From contig BSDZ01000086.1 in assembly GCA_030268105.1 (NCBI GenBank), positions 3,922,501 through 3,986,500 on the forward strand: DNA of 64,000 nt, read 5' to 3'. The DNA comes from Volvox africanus. Its lineage: Eukaryota > Chlorophyta > Chlorophyceae > Chlamydomonadales > Volvocaceae. Positions 1 to 12,753 of the stretch are shown here, one piece after another (the first letter of the stretch is position 1; every line of letters starts with the position of its first letter). Position numbers and translations under genes: made by a program. Under the pieces are notes generated by a model. That model was not told where the DNA came from. It ran no database searches and saw only the letters and a program-made list of their open reading frames with translations.

Positions 1-28
1 ACTTGAAGCTACTTATCAGAGAGAAAGG

Positions 29-1876
29 ATGACGAGAACGAAGGTTGAGATGGATTTATGGAGGCGTCTTCTCAAGGGCACGCGCCTTTTTGGTGACAAT
101 GCCATGCTAGACGCAGTTTTCCTCCCGTTTCATGACCACCTTCAGTCCCTTGCGGACAAGCTGGCGGCGCTGCTGCAGCGAAGAGCCGCCGCTGCCGACC
201 CGAGGGTTGCTGCATCCGGTCTCATTATCAACACCTTCGGCTGGGTGGACGGGTTGGGGTACGAGCTGCAGAAGCACATAATCCAGGCATTCCAGGTGGG
301 TGGTCCCATGCCGGCGGACGGCGTGAACACCACCATTTTGTGATTGCGCTGTAACCAGGCAGAGCTGGACCTGCACCTTAGCCTGTCGCATCCTCGCTCT
401 GCATTGGATGCTCTTCCCTACCTGTGGGCTTCATCTGAGGTGTTCCTCCCAACTTCCCTTCCTATTACGCGTCGGCACTCTTGAGTGTCTCATTCCAAAA
501 GCCTAGGCCTTTACACCAATACTCGATTGGGGAATGGAGTGGAAAGGGAGGGGAGGCGGGAAGGGATGACACTGCGGAAGTTCCCGCTTTACAGGCGGTG
601 TTCTGCTGGACGGCAGGGATGGACAGTGACATTCCAGACAGCGTCAACAAGGCTTGAGGCATTGTGGTGATGTGCCGCAGACGAGGCGACCAACAGACCG
701 TGGCACTCAATTCCGTGATTGTCTGAAGCTTGCTTTGATGCCTTTTCCCATACGGTGTTCCCCCTACCGGTCGTTGGCAGTGTGACGTGGTCTTGGTGGT
801 GGAGCAGGATCGGCTATATGCCACACTGCAGCAGGACTTGAAGGTGGGACCTAAGGGCAGGGATTGGGTTCATTTGTAGGGCTGCATAGAACGTACGTAC
901 CGAAGTCGCCAAAGCTGGTTACTTCACGTACGGACGCAGAGGATGCGGCAGGAACGGGAGCTGCTACAACGTGACCGACCGGACTGACCTTCAAATTTTT
1001 GACAGAATATCCATTAAATGGGGATTTCAGCACGACTGCAGCACGACCGGGGTTCGTTATTTTCGCCCCATTCACCGGATTGCCTGGCTCTCAGGTGACA
1101 TGCCCTCGCACAAACATCTTGAAGCTCGCCAAGTCGGGCGGGGCGGTGAAGCGTGAAGGAGACGAGCGACGTGGAGCCCGCGAGCAGCGAATACGGGAAT
1201 ACTTTTACGGGACTGCCCGTACTCCCCTTCAGCCAGCCACGCAAACCATCCGGGCAACTGACCTTGCGGTTTACCGAATGGGTAGGTCGCCGTTTGGAGA
1301 CGCCTGGTTGCGGTGTGTTGTTTGCCTGAGGCTCGGGAAAAGGGAGTCCACGCGCATGATGTGTTGATTATAGCGTGAAAGGGGCAGGATGACGAGGACA
1401 TGGCGCATGTGTGTGAACATGAACGGACGTGTACATCGGCGTACGTATGGCTGGAAGTTCAAGCGGTGGCCGATCACAGCCAGATTCTGTTTGGGAATAT
1501 ATAGTTTTCAACCTCATTATTGTTTTGAATCCAGAACTTTTCCCGCCTGTATTTTCCCTCTTTACGTACACTTTCCCGTTTCCCAAAAGGCACTGGGCCC
1601 CGTGCTCCCAGCACCACCCTGCCGGTGGGTAGCGCCTCGCTGGCGGATCCATTGCGACTGCAGAACCTGCCGCCCTCGTTGGAGCAGCTGCAGTGCCTGC
1701 TGGCCGTGTCGCACGCGGCCACACCTGACCAAATCCTTAACGCCAACGTAGCGGGCTTTGTTTTGGTCAAGGATGTGGACACGGCGAGAGGAACCTTGAC
1801 CATTACGGCGCCGGCACCTGGGCCGCTGCCCGGGCGGTACCTGATCATGGGCAGCCTGCGGTCGTCCATGGAATAG
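29..1876 (+). CDS. CLP1: CLP1 polynucleotide 5'-kinase / mRNA cleavage factor subunit, C-terminal part (5' end outside window)
   Basis: C-terminal part of CLP1, the RNA 5'-hydroxyl kinase that acts in pre-mRNA 3'-end cleavage and tRNA splicing in the nucleus. Exons: about 29-295 (left edge uncertain), 781-843, 1095-1281, 1590-1876; phases agree and the last exon ends in TAG. Visible family signatures are SGLIINTFGWVDGLGYE (central domain), VVLVVEQDRLYATLQ, KSGGAVKR, REQRIREYFYG and the C-terminal beta domain with LPVGS, VAGFVLV and PAPGPLPGRYLIM, all in the order known for CLP1. The N-terminal domain and the P-loop kinase core lie upstream of the window. The exon may really begin near 77, after a possible AG at 75-76, rather than at the ATG at 29. 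NOL9/GRC3 relatives lack this C-terminal pattern, so CLP1 is the better call. Confidence 0.93.
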
Positions 1877-3660
1877 GACTAGGAATGCAGTACATGGCTC
1901 CATCCGCTCGCGGCGTGTCTATGGAAATGCTGAGCGTGAATCTCACCTGTAATTCGAGCTGGCGGCCATCGTTGTGCCAGGGATCATCTGAGCTTACTGG
2001 GTGGAGGCCCGAGTTAGGGGTCTCAAAGCACGGGTCGTGAGGTAGACAGTTAACCAGGTCAGGGATGAAGAAACGTGGGGTGGAATGGCTGAAAGCCTGC
2101 CTGCCTGCCTGTGGCTGAGCAGCAACGGCAACGGCAGTGGAATAGCCAAGGCGACTGAGGGATTCCTCACGCACGTGCGCCTCAAATATGCGCCAGAAGT
2201 AGGCGTCAAGCAGGAAATAGGGAACCTGTCATGTTACTACCTTCTACATCTCTATGAATTTTCACGGAATACACGTCCAGTTTTCAATCTATAGCAACTG
2301 AATCGCGGAGCAGAACCCCAAAAATATTTGCTGCTCTCAACTTGAGCTCTGAAAATGTATCTGACACGCAAGCCCCTACTGAGACAACCTGACAGGTTCT
2401 TGTCCTGTCCCACCATATGCGCACAGTTCACATAAACAACTTATCCATGGATTGATATCCAGCAGTACGTCAACCGTGGAACGATTAATCGGTTAAACAG
2501 TTGGATAGTTGATTAGGAAAGTGAATAATGAATGTAGCAGGCGGTGCCGTAGCCAGCAAGCAGGGTGCGGCTCGGGATTGGGTTCCGTACACTATGCGTA
2601 TGCTGCTGGCGATATAAGCTTACCAGATTGGTCATTTTAAATCAAGCCATATGAGGCCTACACTCTGTGCATGCCTTCAAGAAGGCATTAACATCAGTCC
2701 CCCATATCTTTAAAGATCCCACTGCGCCACATGGACACTTCTATTCACGTCCTTCGTCCCTTGCTTGCACTGTACACTGGGACCAAAAAGATAACTAACG
2801 GCCTCGACCACCCGTACAAACGACTTATAAACCTATTCATCACGGTGGCTCACCCTCAGCCGTATATACGTCCCTAAGGCAAAAGCACGCACGCATTTCT
2901 GAGAGTCCACTCCAGCTCAAACGGATACGTGTTTCCAAACACGACGTGCTTCGCATTTATGGCGTAGGGTTAACAGCGCGCTAAGAAGTTCACATGGTAC
3001 GCAACAGCCCTGTCTGCACAGTGCAAAGCGAACGCATTTCAGTGTAGGGCAATGACCTTATCAGAGACGGAATAACCATTCCTTCTTTCCTGTCTTCCTC
3101 ATGTCCTCCACATTTCTCAGCCCAACCAGCGGAACTCCCGCCTCCGAGCTGTATATGGATACCCCGGGGCCCGAAGCGTGGTCCTGACCAACATCAACGA
3201 CTACATGATCGCTGCCACCCCAGTTGCCCAGCCCTCTGTACCCAAACAGCGATGTCGTGCCTCACAATACCCAGCATGTGGCAAGCCCTGACTAATCCTG
3301 CGCCGCTGGCCGGGCCAATAGGTCACGGCAGCTGGCAGTCTGTGAAATGTATCGAGGAGCTTACATGAACAGCTTTCTCAGCAGCGTGGGGCAGTCTGCA
3401 ATTGATGTTCGGTGCACACAACGACAGCCAAGGCCACAGTTGTTTGTCCACGAGGCCTCCACCAACCTCCTCTGGGATCAAGACTCCCTACCATTAGATG
3501 CATCGACCCTAATGACCCATCGCCAGCATCATCACGCGCACGCAAAGCATGCACGCGCCCAGACCTATGAACCCCGTATTATATTAGGGTCCATCAGCGC
3601 TTCAGGCGTAGTCGGGCTTGGCCGCGCACGTGGCCCTCAATATGCCGCGCGTGTGGCACC
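1877..3660. other. intergenic, no gene recognised
   Basis: This stretch lies between the ends of convergent CLP1 (+) and asparaginyl-tRNA synthetase (-). Open frames are short and show no family signature. No repeat or RNA gene was recognised by eye. It should hold both 3' UTRs. Confidence 0.5.
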
Positions 3661-4428
3661 TCAGTATGAAGCGTTTCCTGGCCAGCGCGGGAAGGGAATG
3701 ACCTCGCGGATGTTGTCGAGCCCGGTAGCAAACAGAATGAGCCGTTCAAAACCCAGGCCGAAGCCGGAGTGCGGCACGGTGCCATAGCGACGCAGGTCGA
3801 GATAACCTTCGTACGCGGCGACGTCCATGCCACCGTCGCGAATGCGCTGCTCCAGCACGTCCAAGCGGTCCTCACGCTGAGAGCCGCCAATGAGCTCGCC
3901 CACCTAGCAAGGACGTGGGTGGGCGGATGGCAAGGCTGTGTAAGCAAGCGATTGGAATCATGGCAAAATGAGCTCGATGCCCATCAGTCCCGTAAAACAG
4001 ACATTTTTTGGTGGAAAGCGTGGGTAGGTTGTGGCTGGCGGGGGACTGCTGGGTAAGTCATGCTTCTCATGCGCATATTTGAATACATGTGAGAAAAGGA
4101 GAATAACCAAGATTTAGTAAAGCGTGCCGTGCGAAGATTTTCACAGATACCATGTGATGTAGAAGCGATTCAAAACTGTGAAAGCAGCGCCGGCTGTTTG
4201 GCGACCTGCTGTGATGGCGGCTTTCCGACATTACGGTCGGTCAGACGTTCACACCAGATGCATCGCTTACAAGGCAAATATCGATGGTTGGGAGATAGCC
4301 CTAAGGCAGGTAAGGCAGATAACGACCGTTGTTACGGAAGGGATTGCGCAAATGAAAAGGATATGTATTATTGTCTACTCCCCACCTTGGGCACCAGCAC
4401 GTCCATGGCCGCCACCGTCTTGCCGTCC

Positions 4429-4473
<45 letters not shown>

Positions 4474-7400
4474 TAAACGATAACCGGCTGCTTGAAGATC
4501 TCTTCGGTGAGGTAGCGCTCGTGCTCGGTCTGCAGGTCAATGCCCCATTCGACCTGGAAACAAGGTAAACAACAGAAGGCGGTGAGTGATATGGTGGCCG
4601 TTACAACGAATACTCAAAACTGGAGTTTGGGGAGATTTGGGAACTCCAAATCCGAGAAATGTAACTTTTCTACAATACGTCTGCAAAGCCCTGGGAGATC
4701 CGACGCCACGACAACTCTCATGTTCTTCAACAAATGCCCATTTGTACTCGGCAGGTGAGGACCTGACATCATATCGCACGCAGGTCTCTCTACCGGGGAC
4801 ATCAATGGGGACACTAACTGGGATCCGAGACCAACGGCCCATAACCCCTCCCGGATCCGGGCAACCACTTCCAGCTCTGCTGATCTTAATGACAATGGCT
4901 GACAATTACACAACCCTATGATCCTCCGTCTTCTTCTTCTCACATTGTACTCGAACTTCTTGACGCCGCGAGCCACAACATCCTTCAGTAGATCAATGGC
5001 CTCGGTGTACGACACTCGCTTAAATGGCGTTGAGGCCACCTGCTGCAGCCGGGCGATGGCTGTATTGTCCACCATCTTGTTGATGAAGTCCAGATCTGCC
5101 TGGCAGTTTTCCAGGAGGTGCCTGGACGGGTAGCGAAACAGGGCCAGAGATGAGGCAAGGGCAACGGAAAGTAGACCAAGACAAGTCAGCGTTTAAATGG
5201 CATTTGACACTATCTAAGCTGAGCTGAGCTGAGCTGATACCAGTTGCCCCTCTCCCGGCCCTTCCTCACTTGCAACAGTAGCGCACGTAGTCCTCAGCGC
5301 ACTGCATGTCGTCCGTGAGGTCACAGAACGCCATCTCTGGCTCTATCATCCAGAACTCCGCAAGGTGCCGGGCAGTGAAGGAGTACTCAGCGCGGAAGGT
5401 GGGGCCAAAGGTGTAAATGTTGGAAAGCGCACACGCATAAAACTCGCCCTGGCGGGGGACAGAGCGAGAGCGGAAGGGGGCAAAGTTGATTTGCATGATA
5501 AATTGGCGACCATGACCACCACCGCAAACCGCAGATCACACATGACTCATACCTGCAGCTGCCCCGACACCGTTAGGAAGGCCGGCTTGGAAAAGAAGTC
5601 CTCCTTGTAGTCCGGAGTGCCGTCTGGCAGCCTCTTGATTCCGCCCACAATGCGGGAACTGTGGGTATAGAGGTTTACACGTCAGGAAGGCCATAGGGAC
5701 AATAAACGGGTTAAGAACCATAACTTTGAGGCCCAAAATGCATGTGCTGAATTTCAAAACTGTTTCATGTTCATGTTTCATTTAATGTTATAGCCGCGAC
5801 TGCAACGGGTGCCGCCTACTTTGACCAACTACGTTTCGTGGCCTAGTCAGGAGCACCTAAGACCATTATTGCACCTCACGACTCAGATGTCTTGAGAAAA
5901 CGTACTGCCAAAATGGACAGAGGGCTTGGCAAGAACGTCAAAAAATTCGATTCCCACGATCCACCCAAATGGTCCCACGCCGAGACTATTCCCAGACACC
6001 CCTTAAAAGGAACAGGCTCCGGGGACTCTTACCTCCCTGGACCGTTCCCCTACCCTCTCCAGCCCCTACCTCTCCTCGGCCTTCGCGAAATCCTCCTTGA
6101 GCTTTAGCAGCTTGTCCACCGCTGCCTTGGAGGCAGCCGTCAGCTCCTTGTCCTCTTTGTTTGCAGCAGCAGCCTGACAGCAAGATCGGATATCAACTTC
6201 TGTGTGAACGCAATGCGCCTGGACACGCATGGTTCACTTAATGATTTGCAAGTTTCAAACCTTGACCCGCAAGCTGCCTCACAACTAACCGTAACTATGG
6301 TTGCATGCTCTCACCCTCCTCACAGAGCATACGGCTACGATACAGTCCCGCCCCAGCTGCTTTCCAGAGGCGGCCCCCCCAACTGTGCAACCCCAAAGAA
6401 CCCCCAGGCGTGTTCGCACCGCCTTGGCCGTCTTGACTGCCTCTCCTTGCGCCGCCAGCTCTGCCTTCAATGCCTCCAGCTGCTCGGCGCTGACGCTGGT
6501 GGCTCCTGCGTATTCCTTCATCTTGCCCAGGAGCGTCGTCACCTGGGTGGGGCCAGAAGAAGTGCGAAGGCTGTGATCGCTGGACAGCTGGACATGTGGA
6601 AGTGATTTTAGGCTTACGGGCCCTGGCGAGCTGTCCCACAAGCCTGATTCGCGGGAGCACGCACATCGAGACGCAAAACAATGTAAATCCTAGTAATCTG
6701 CGGGCGGTCTCCTTTTCGGACATCAACACCAACGCCTATCATACCCGCTCCAAATCCGGTTCCACCCTCGCATGCCAAGTTGCCAAGTGGCCACACCTGA
6801 AACATTTCGCCAGCGCCCTCACAATCGCTGGCAGTAATGATAGGCGTGTGTACGTACAGAAAACCGTTCTCCTGGAAAAACTTGTGCGTGGCGAAAGCCA
6901 GCGCGTTGCGAATTCGCGCCACGGCGCCAAGCGTATTGGCACGGGGCCGTAAGTGCATTTTTTCGCGCAGAAACTCGTACGATGTCTTCTTCTTGGCAAT
7001 GGGATACGTCGCAGCGTCGCATGTGCCCACATGGAAGATCTTCGTCGCCTTCAGCTCCACCGGCTATCAAAACAATCGCAAAAGGAGGTCGGACGGGATG
7101 AAAGGAAACAACACACATCAACATTTCGCAGACCACCCAATGAGGGACCCGACTTCACGCCGATTCGGGTTGAGGTATGGGAGGATCGGCCCTACGGGTC
7201 TTTACACCGAATAGAGCTGTGCATGTACATGCGGTCTTGGAGAGTGCTGCTCAAGCCGTTCGATGTGCGCAAAAAACCTCGTGAGCCATACAAACACAAC
7301 CCCCGCTGCCCAATACATGCTTCCCCTCAATCATGCCGCCCATAACGATGGCTTCCACAACACTCTCGGTCCCAGGCGACCCTGCCTTTGAATGCAGTCG

Positions 7401-9095
7401 CAGAAGCCAGGCCTAGTGCGGCTATACTGGTGGCTTTACAGGAACGCATGATGAATCCACTGAATGATCCACTGAAACGCAGTAGACAGTAGAGTCATTG
7501 TATCGCGTCCAGGATGTCCATCAGCGCATATTTTAGAGGACACTAAAGGCATTGGTTGGAAAGAATGTGCCCACCAAAGGCCGCGTCAGCCGGGTTAACT
7601 CGATGTATGGCAGCACTTCCCAGCTTTTTGCCCTCCCCCTATGCCATGTGCCGATGTCGTCTGAGCATAAAAGGATACCCGTCCCAAGCGCCCATAGCAA
7701 CATGGCTATGGCGCTTCCACGGCCGCTTCGGCCATTAATCCATGTCATGCTACTAAGACTGGGGACCACTACTAGCCACGGACCCCTCATTCAAATAGCT
7801 ATCAACACATTTCATGCAAATACTACCTACACGTTTCACGATTGGCTACCACTGCCCACTGCACAAGCGGCTCCACAATTGCTCCCGCCGCGAAATATGT
7901 GTGTGCGCGCATCCAATCACGCACCGTAACCCAGCTCGCATTCGGCAGGATGGTAAAACAACCAGCCCTGCGCGCCACATGGTCTCGCCCATGCCCTGCC
8001 CACGAACTGAGGCACCCTGCCTTCTGCGCCTACCTGCTTGGTACCCTCTGGAGTGGCGTCCAGCCGGCCCTCGACTAGGACGCTGGTGCCCGTGGCGGTG
8101 AGTGCCTTGAGTCCCCCCACCTCCTCAGCAACCTCTTTAGGAACCATCACCTGGGTCACAGGTAATGGTACAGAGAAGAAGTGAGGGGGCGGCACCAGGG
8201 TGAGGAGGAGAGGAGGGCGCGGCACGGAGCTTTGCAAATGGCAACCTGATGAGCGGGACGCCGTACGGGTTAATGGCATCGGCCATGGCCAGATGTTCTG
8301 CGATGCTAGGCAGTTTTACAGGGCATGCATGGCTTCAAGCAACTTGGATGTACAGCTGTGACAAAACGAAGAACGCGACAAATTGAGAACACGCAGAGTC
8401 GCACCTGCAGGCTCTCAAAGAGGGAGCCGTCGTTAACCTCGAGGAAGCAGAATGCAGCTGCCCCGGCCTCACGGCCGGTCTTCACCCATCCGCCAACGCG
8501 GAGAATTTGACCGATCTAGAGGAAGGACAGGCGGCAAAGGGTCCGGTAAGAGTCAGGGGCGCGAAGCTGACCTCCCTACCCGGGCCGCCCAACAGGGGAG
8601 CTGACGCTCACCAGCTTTTTACCGCCATCTTCCGAACCCAAGATAGTCACTACCGACGTCTTACTGTAGCTGCGTGAATACGGGTATACCGTGTCTAGCT
8701 CCTTCTCTTTTGCCTTTAACGTGGCCTGCACGGACACGCAGGTGGGCGGCGATCGCGAGACGGCTCGACATGGTATACATACTGCTGATGCAGTCAAGTC
8801 GCTGTTATTATATCACAGAACAAGTGATTACCTCCAGTTGCGCGATTTGAGCCCGAAGAGATTCCACCTCCGCAGCCACACCAGTACTGGAATCCGCCTC
8901 CATAGTTTTAGTAGTCGCCAGACAACAAGCAGAGTGCTGTTGATAAAGACTACAAAATGAGTTAGCGCGAACAAGAGGAGCTAATGCGCCAAGCTGGGGC
9001 CTTGTTCTAGTACTATTAGTTTGTGGAGCACGAAACAAGTGCATATTAAACCGAGATGTGGCCCCAGCAACCACACGAGGAAGCAGAGGGTACAT
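3661..9095 (-). CDS. asparaginyl-tRNA synthetase (class II), with organelle presequence
   Basis: Charges tRNA-Asn with asparagine. Twelve exons on the minus strand, in coding order 9095-8832, 8725-8612, 8515-8405, 8150-8034, 7063-6797, 6542-6420, 6173-6070, 5658-5553, 5448-5270, 5121-4944, 4553-4386, 3903-3661; all phases agree and give 657 residues. The anticodon-binding OB fold (GGWVKTGRE) is followed by motif 1 ([19 protein letters not shown]), a helical, lysine/alanine-rich insertion of about 90 residues at the place where plant AsnRS carries one, motif 2 ([20 protein letters not shown]) and motif 3 ([12 protein letters not shown]). The first 64 residues are rich in Arg, Ser and Ala and look like a transit peptide; an in-frame ATG at 8903 (MEADSST) would give a cytosolic form. 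Intron 4 is long (7064-8033). Aspartyl- and lysyl-tRNA synthetases are excluded by the [20 protein letters not shown] segment and the GGSQRE motif. Confidence 0.95.
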
Positions 9096-9467
9096 TTATT
9101 GCATCACAGGCTGTTATGGTTTTGGCGATCATGTTCAGACTGGGCAATTGGCACATGATTGTGTACAACGTACTTTGCGGCCTCTGTATGTGATTCCCCT
9201 TTCGCCATTGCTCTGAAATTATCAAATTTGTTCTTACTATTAAGTATATTCATGTCTCCCGGGACGTCGGGGGTCAGCCTGCCAAGGTTCAGCGTGGCCC
9301 AGCACAAGTGCACTCAGCACAGCAACAAAGTTAAGGCCGTTACAATACCATAGTAGTTATAATCCCCCGAAGGAAAAGACTGAAAGCTTAGATAGCCTGC
9401 CTACGGGGCCCGGTACTTTCCGAAACAATCAGTAATACGCTTAGGCTTGATTAAGCGGGCGGAAGAC
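9096..9467. promoter_or_regulatory. shared divergent promoter region (AsnRS / succinyl-CoA ligase alpha)
   Basis: The 372 bases between two start codons facing away from each other must hold both 5' UTRs and the promoters. No clear TATA box or other element was recognised, so the assignment rests on position only. Confidence 0.5.
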
Positions 9468-12400
9468 ATGTGGCGCTTGCTCATCACTGCAGCCAGGTAT
9501 GTATGTTAAGGTGGCAATCAATGCGCGGCTTTCAGCTGCTCCTGCCGAATGGGCCTCTGTGACAGATGCGACTTTACTCACACTCGAACGAATTGTTTTA
9601 ACGTCTTCAGAGCTGCCAAATCAGAAGGTGCTACTGTGGGTTCCATTCGTGGGTTGGCGTCCCTGGCGGTAAGAGTTCCTTAAAGGTGGCGCCAACGTGC
9701 ATGGTCTGCCGGGACACTTCACCTGTGATAATGGTGGTTGCCGGCTCCTCTTGCAGGTGCATAATCCTGCTGTGTTTGTTGATAAGAATACCAAAGTCAT
9801 CTGTCAAGGTATCACTGGCAAGAACGGTACCTTTCATACTGAACAGGCAAGCTGTGATTGTGGGATTGTTGATTTGAACCACAAGCATAAATAACTAGGG
9901 AGGGAACAACACATGGACCAGCTTTTATGCATGAGGGGCAGGCTTATAAATAGACGTCCGTGTTTTTTTTTCGGAGTTCCGTTCTACAAGCTACTTCACC
10001 TCTGTTGCCAGGCCATTGCTTACGGCACCCAGATGGTGGGTGGCGTGACGCCAAAAAAGGGCGGCACCACCCACCTGGGCCTGCCAGTGTTCAACACCGT
10101 CAAAGAGGCGAAGGACGCCACGGGCTGCCACACTAGTGTAATCTACGTGCCACCGCCATTCGCTGCCAAAGCTATTCTGGAGGCGGTGGAAGCGGAGCTC
10201 GATTTGGTAGTATGCATCACGGAGGGCATCCCACAGCACGACATGGTAGGGGCGTGCAGCACTTGCAAAGGAACCTTTGGGCGAAGTGCATGCAGGATAA
10301 GAGGGGATGTGGGGCCCCTCGACAGGTTCTCTCAGGTGAAGGGCTCCACACTTGGCATCCTAGCTGCTTGTGAAATACCTAATTATCCCAGCGCACGTGG
10401 GTTCCTGCAACAGAAGCTTTTGTTTCCCTACTTCAAGCGGGTTCATATCCCATTACGTCCCAGTCCTTCAGTGGACATTCAACATTTACACTGCACCAAC
10501 ACCTCGTTGCGTTAGGCCCGGTGTTGCATGGTGCTCCGATGCCACCAACTTGAAACGCTTCCAAGACAATCAATACTGCACCGCGGATGGACGCACCAAA
10601 CTGCACTTTGCTTTTACTATTTACAGGTCAAAGTGAAGAAGACGATGCAGGAGCAGAACAAGACCAGGCTCATAGGACCTAACTGCCCCGGCATCATCAA
10701 ACCCGGCGAGTGTAAGATTGGGATTATGCCGGTAAGCGATGGGGCAGCGGCGGGGAGCACCACCACGCACTGCATGCACCGGTCTCTTCCGCGCTGCGTT
10801 GGTGACATGGCCGCTCTTGTCACATGAGGGATTGTTCGTTGGCCATACAACATGAACCGCACGGTAAAATACGGGCTACTAGGACGTACGCTAGCAGGCA
10901 AGGGTCCCAGTGCGGTACCTTTCAGCAGATATGAGCAGACGTCTTTCACGGGCATAGAGCGGGATAGAGCGGGATGCGCCCTAGAAGCGTGCTAAAGAAG
11001 CTTCTGTTGAAACGTTTGCGGATAGTGGGACTCAAGTTTGCTTGTCTTAGTGTTTCCGACTTCCCATACCGACCCAAAGCTGCGTCCAATAACGGTATTC
11101 CGGCTCCCACAATCCCACCCTGTGGCCAGGGTTATATCCACAAGCCGGGGAAGATTGGAATAGTCAGCCGGTCGGGAACCCTGACGTACGAGGTGCGTCG
11201 TATGAGGTTTTATGCGGTACTGTGTCTTAGTAGTACTGTGCTGTGATGAGATGCCAAGGATGATGGAAACCCGTTCATCTTAGCCTATCAACAATTTATA
11301 TTTTATTTTTTACAACTTTACAACTTTTTAATTTATTTGTAATCTTTTCTGATTGGTAAACATTTTGCTTAGACATTATATCCACTACAATTAAAATTAC
11401 TAAATAAGATCAATTATTTAGCTCTAAGCTGAGGGGTTATAACGAGGAGTCAATTTGAAAGCACAGTCCTTGATGACAATCCATGCATCATCAACCAAAG
11501 GCTGACATACACACCAACATAGCAATGTGGTTCTGATATTTCGGTGACATACTGGGTGCATGGATTCCCGTCGCAGCTTTGGTTCGCATCAGTCCGCTGT
11601 CTGGGACCCAACCTTTCCACCCTTGCTACCTTCGTGCGTTGTTCCAGGCGGTCTTCCAGACCACTAGCCAGGGTCTGGGCCAGTCCACTGTAGTGGGCAT
11701 TGGCGGCGACCCCTTCAACGGCACCAACTTTGTGGACTGCCTGGAGCGCTTCGTCAAAGATCCTCAGGTTAACGCGGATCGGGGTTTGCTGGCGGGTTGG
11801 GGGATGTCGTTTGGGGATTTGGAGATTCGAGAAGTGCAGGAGGCAGGGGCCTGGTGGCGGATGTCTAGGGAAGCACTAACATTAAATTGCCTAATGGGAC
11901 TGCTTTGGAGGGAACAGGACAAAAAGGAGTTCCAGCGCACGGTGAAGGGTGTTGTACACCTACGTGGATATGTTATGCACCCACTTGCGCTGATACGTTA
12001 TGAATGAAAAGTGCTGCCTGTTTGGTTTTGATGGGACGCAACGCACCCGTTTGCGAAAGGTCTGCCGGATCGGCTGGATGTATAATTTTGATGTCGCCTA
12101 CCAGCCACCCAAACCCGTCACCCGCAGACCGAGGGGATCATCATGATCGGTGAGATTGGTGGAACAGCGGAGGAGGAAGCGGCTGAGTTTATCAAAGCAT
12201 CAGGGACGCAGAAGCCAGTTGTGTCTTTCATCGCCGGTGGGTTTTTGTGCGGATGCCCTGGGGTATGGGAATGCAATGCAGCGATGCGGCGGGAAGCATC
12301 TTTCCATTAATTCATGCCCGGGTTCGTTTAAATTATTTACTCAGGTATGGTTTAGATAAGACCATCTTAGATGGCCGCGGAGGCCTGATGGGTCCGGCTT

Positions 12401-12753
12401 TGTGCAACTTATGAAGTAATTATTAAGCAAAAGGACCTGGCTTTTTAGCCTTGTGAAGTTGAGGGTGGAAGTGGAGGGAAAACAGTCATGACCACTGGTG
12501 GTTCTGGAGTAATCTTTGTGTCACCGGATGCAACATTCCAACCATTCGCTGCTTCTTAACCGGCATCCCGGCAGGCCTCACGGCTCCCCCGGGGCGGCGC
12601 ATGGGCCACGCGGGTGCGATCATCTCCGGAGGCAAGGGGCGCGCTTCGGACAAGATTGCAGCGCTCGAGTCCGCAGGTGTTACAGTTACCTCGTCGCCGG
12701 CGCAAATGGGTTCCGTTATGATGCGTGTCATGCAGGAGCGAGGATTGGCCTGA
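9468..12753 (+). CDS. succinyl-CoA ligase alpha subunit, mitochondrial
   Basis: Alpha subunit of succinyl-CoA synthetase of the mitochondrial TCA cycle; it binds CoA and carries the transient phosphohistidine. Nine exons: 9468-9496, 9611-9668, 9757-9846, 10012-10245, 10627-10731, 11130-11192, 11648-11767, 12128-12236, 12575-12753, giving 328 residues, close to the usual family length. Residues 1 to about 28 ([10 protein letters not shown] and on) look like a mitochondrial presequence. The CoA-binding part shows [22 protein letters not shown] and [11 protein letters not shown] follow; the ligase part has [25 protein letters not shown] and [12 protein letters not shown]. The active-site histidine is His281 in [10 protein letters not shown]. 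Intron 3 begins with GC instead of GT (CAG|GCAAGC at 9844-9852); only this join keeps the EQAIAYGT family sequence. Intron 6 holds an AT-rich island. Confidence 0.96.

Noticed and set aside
3347..3787. 146-codon plus-strand frame near the end of AsnRS
   Set aside because: Half of it is antisense to the last AsnRS exon, and the rest has no family signature.
5217..5236. Short GAGCT/GCTGA pentanucleotide run in an AsnRS intron
   Set aside because: Only about four units; too short to be of interest.
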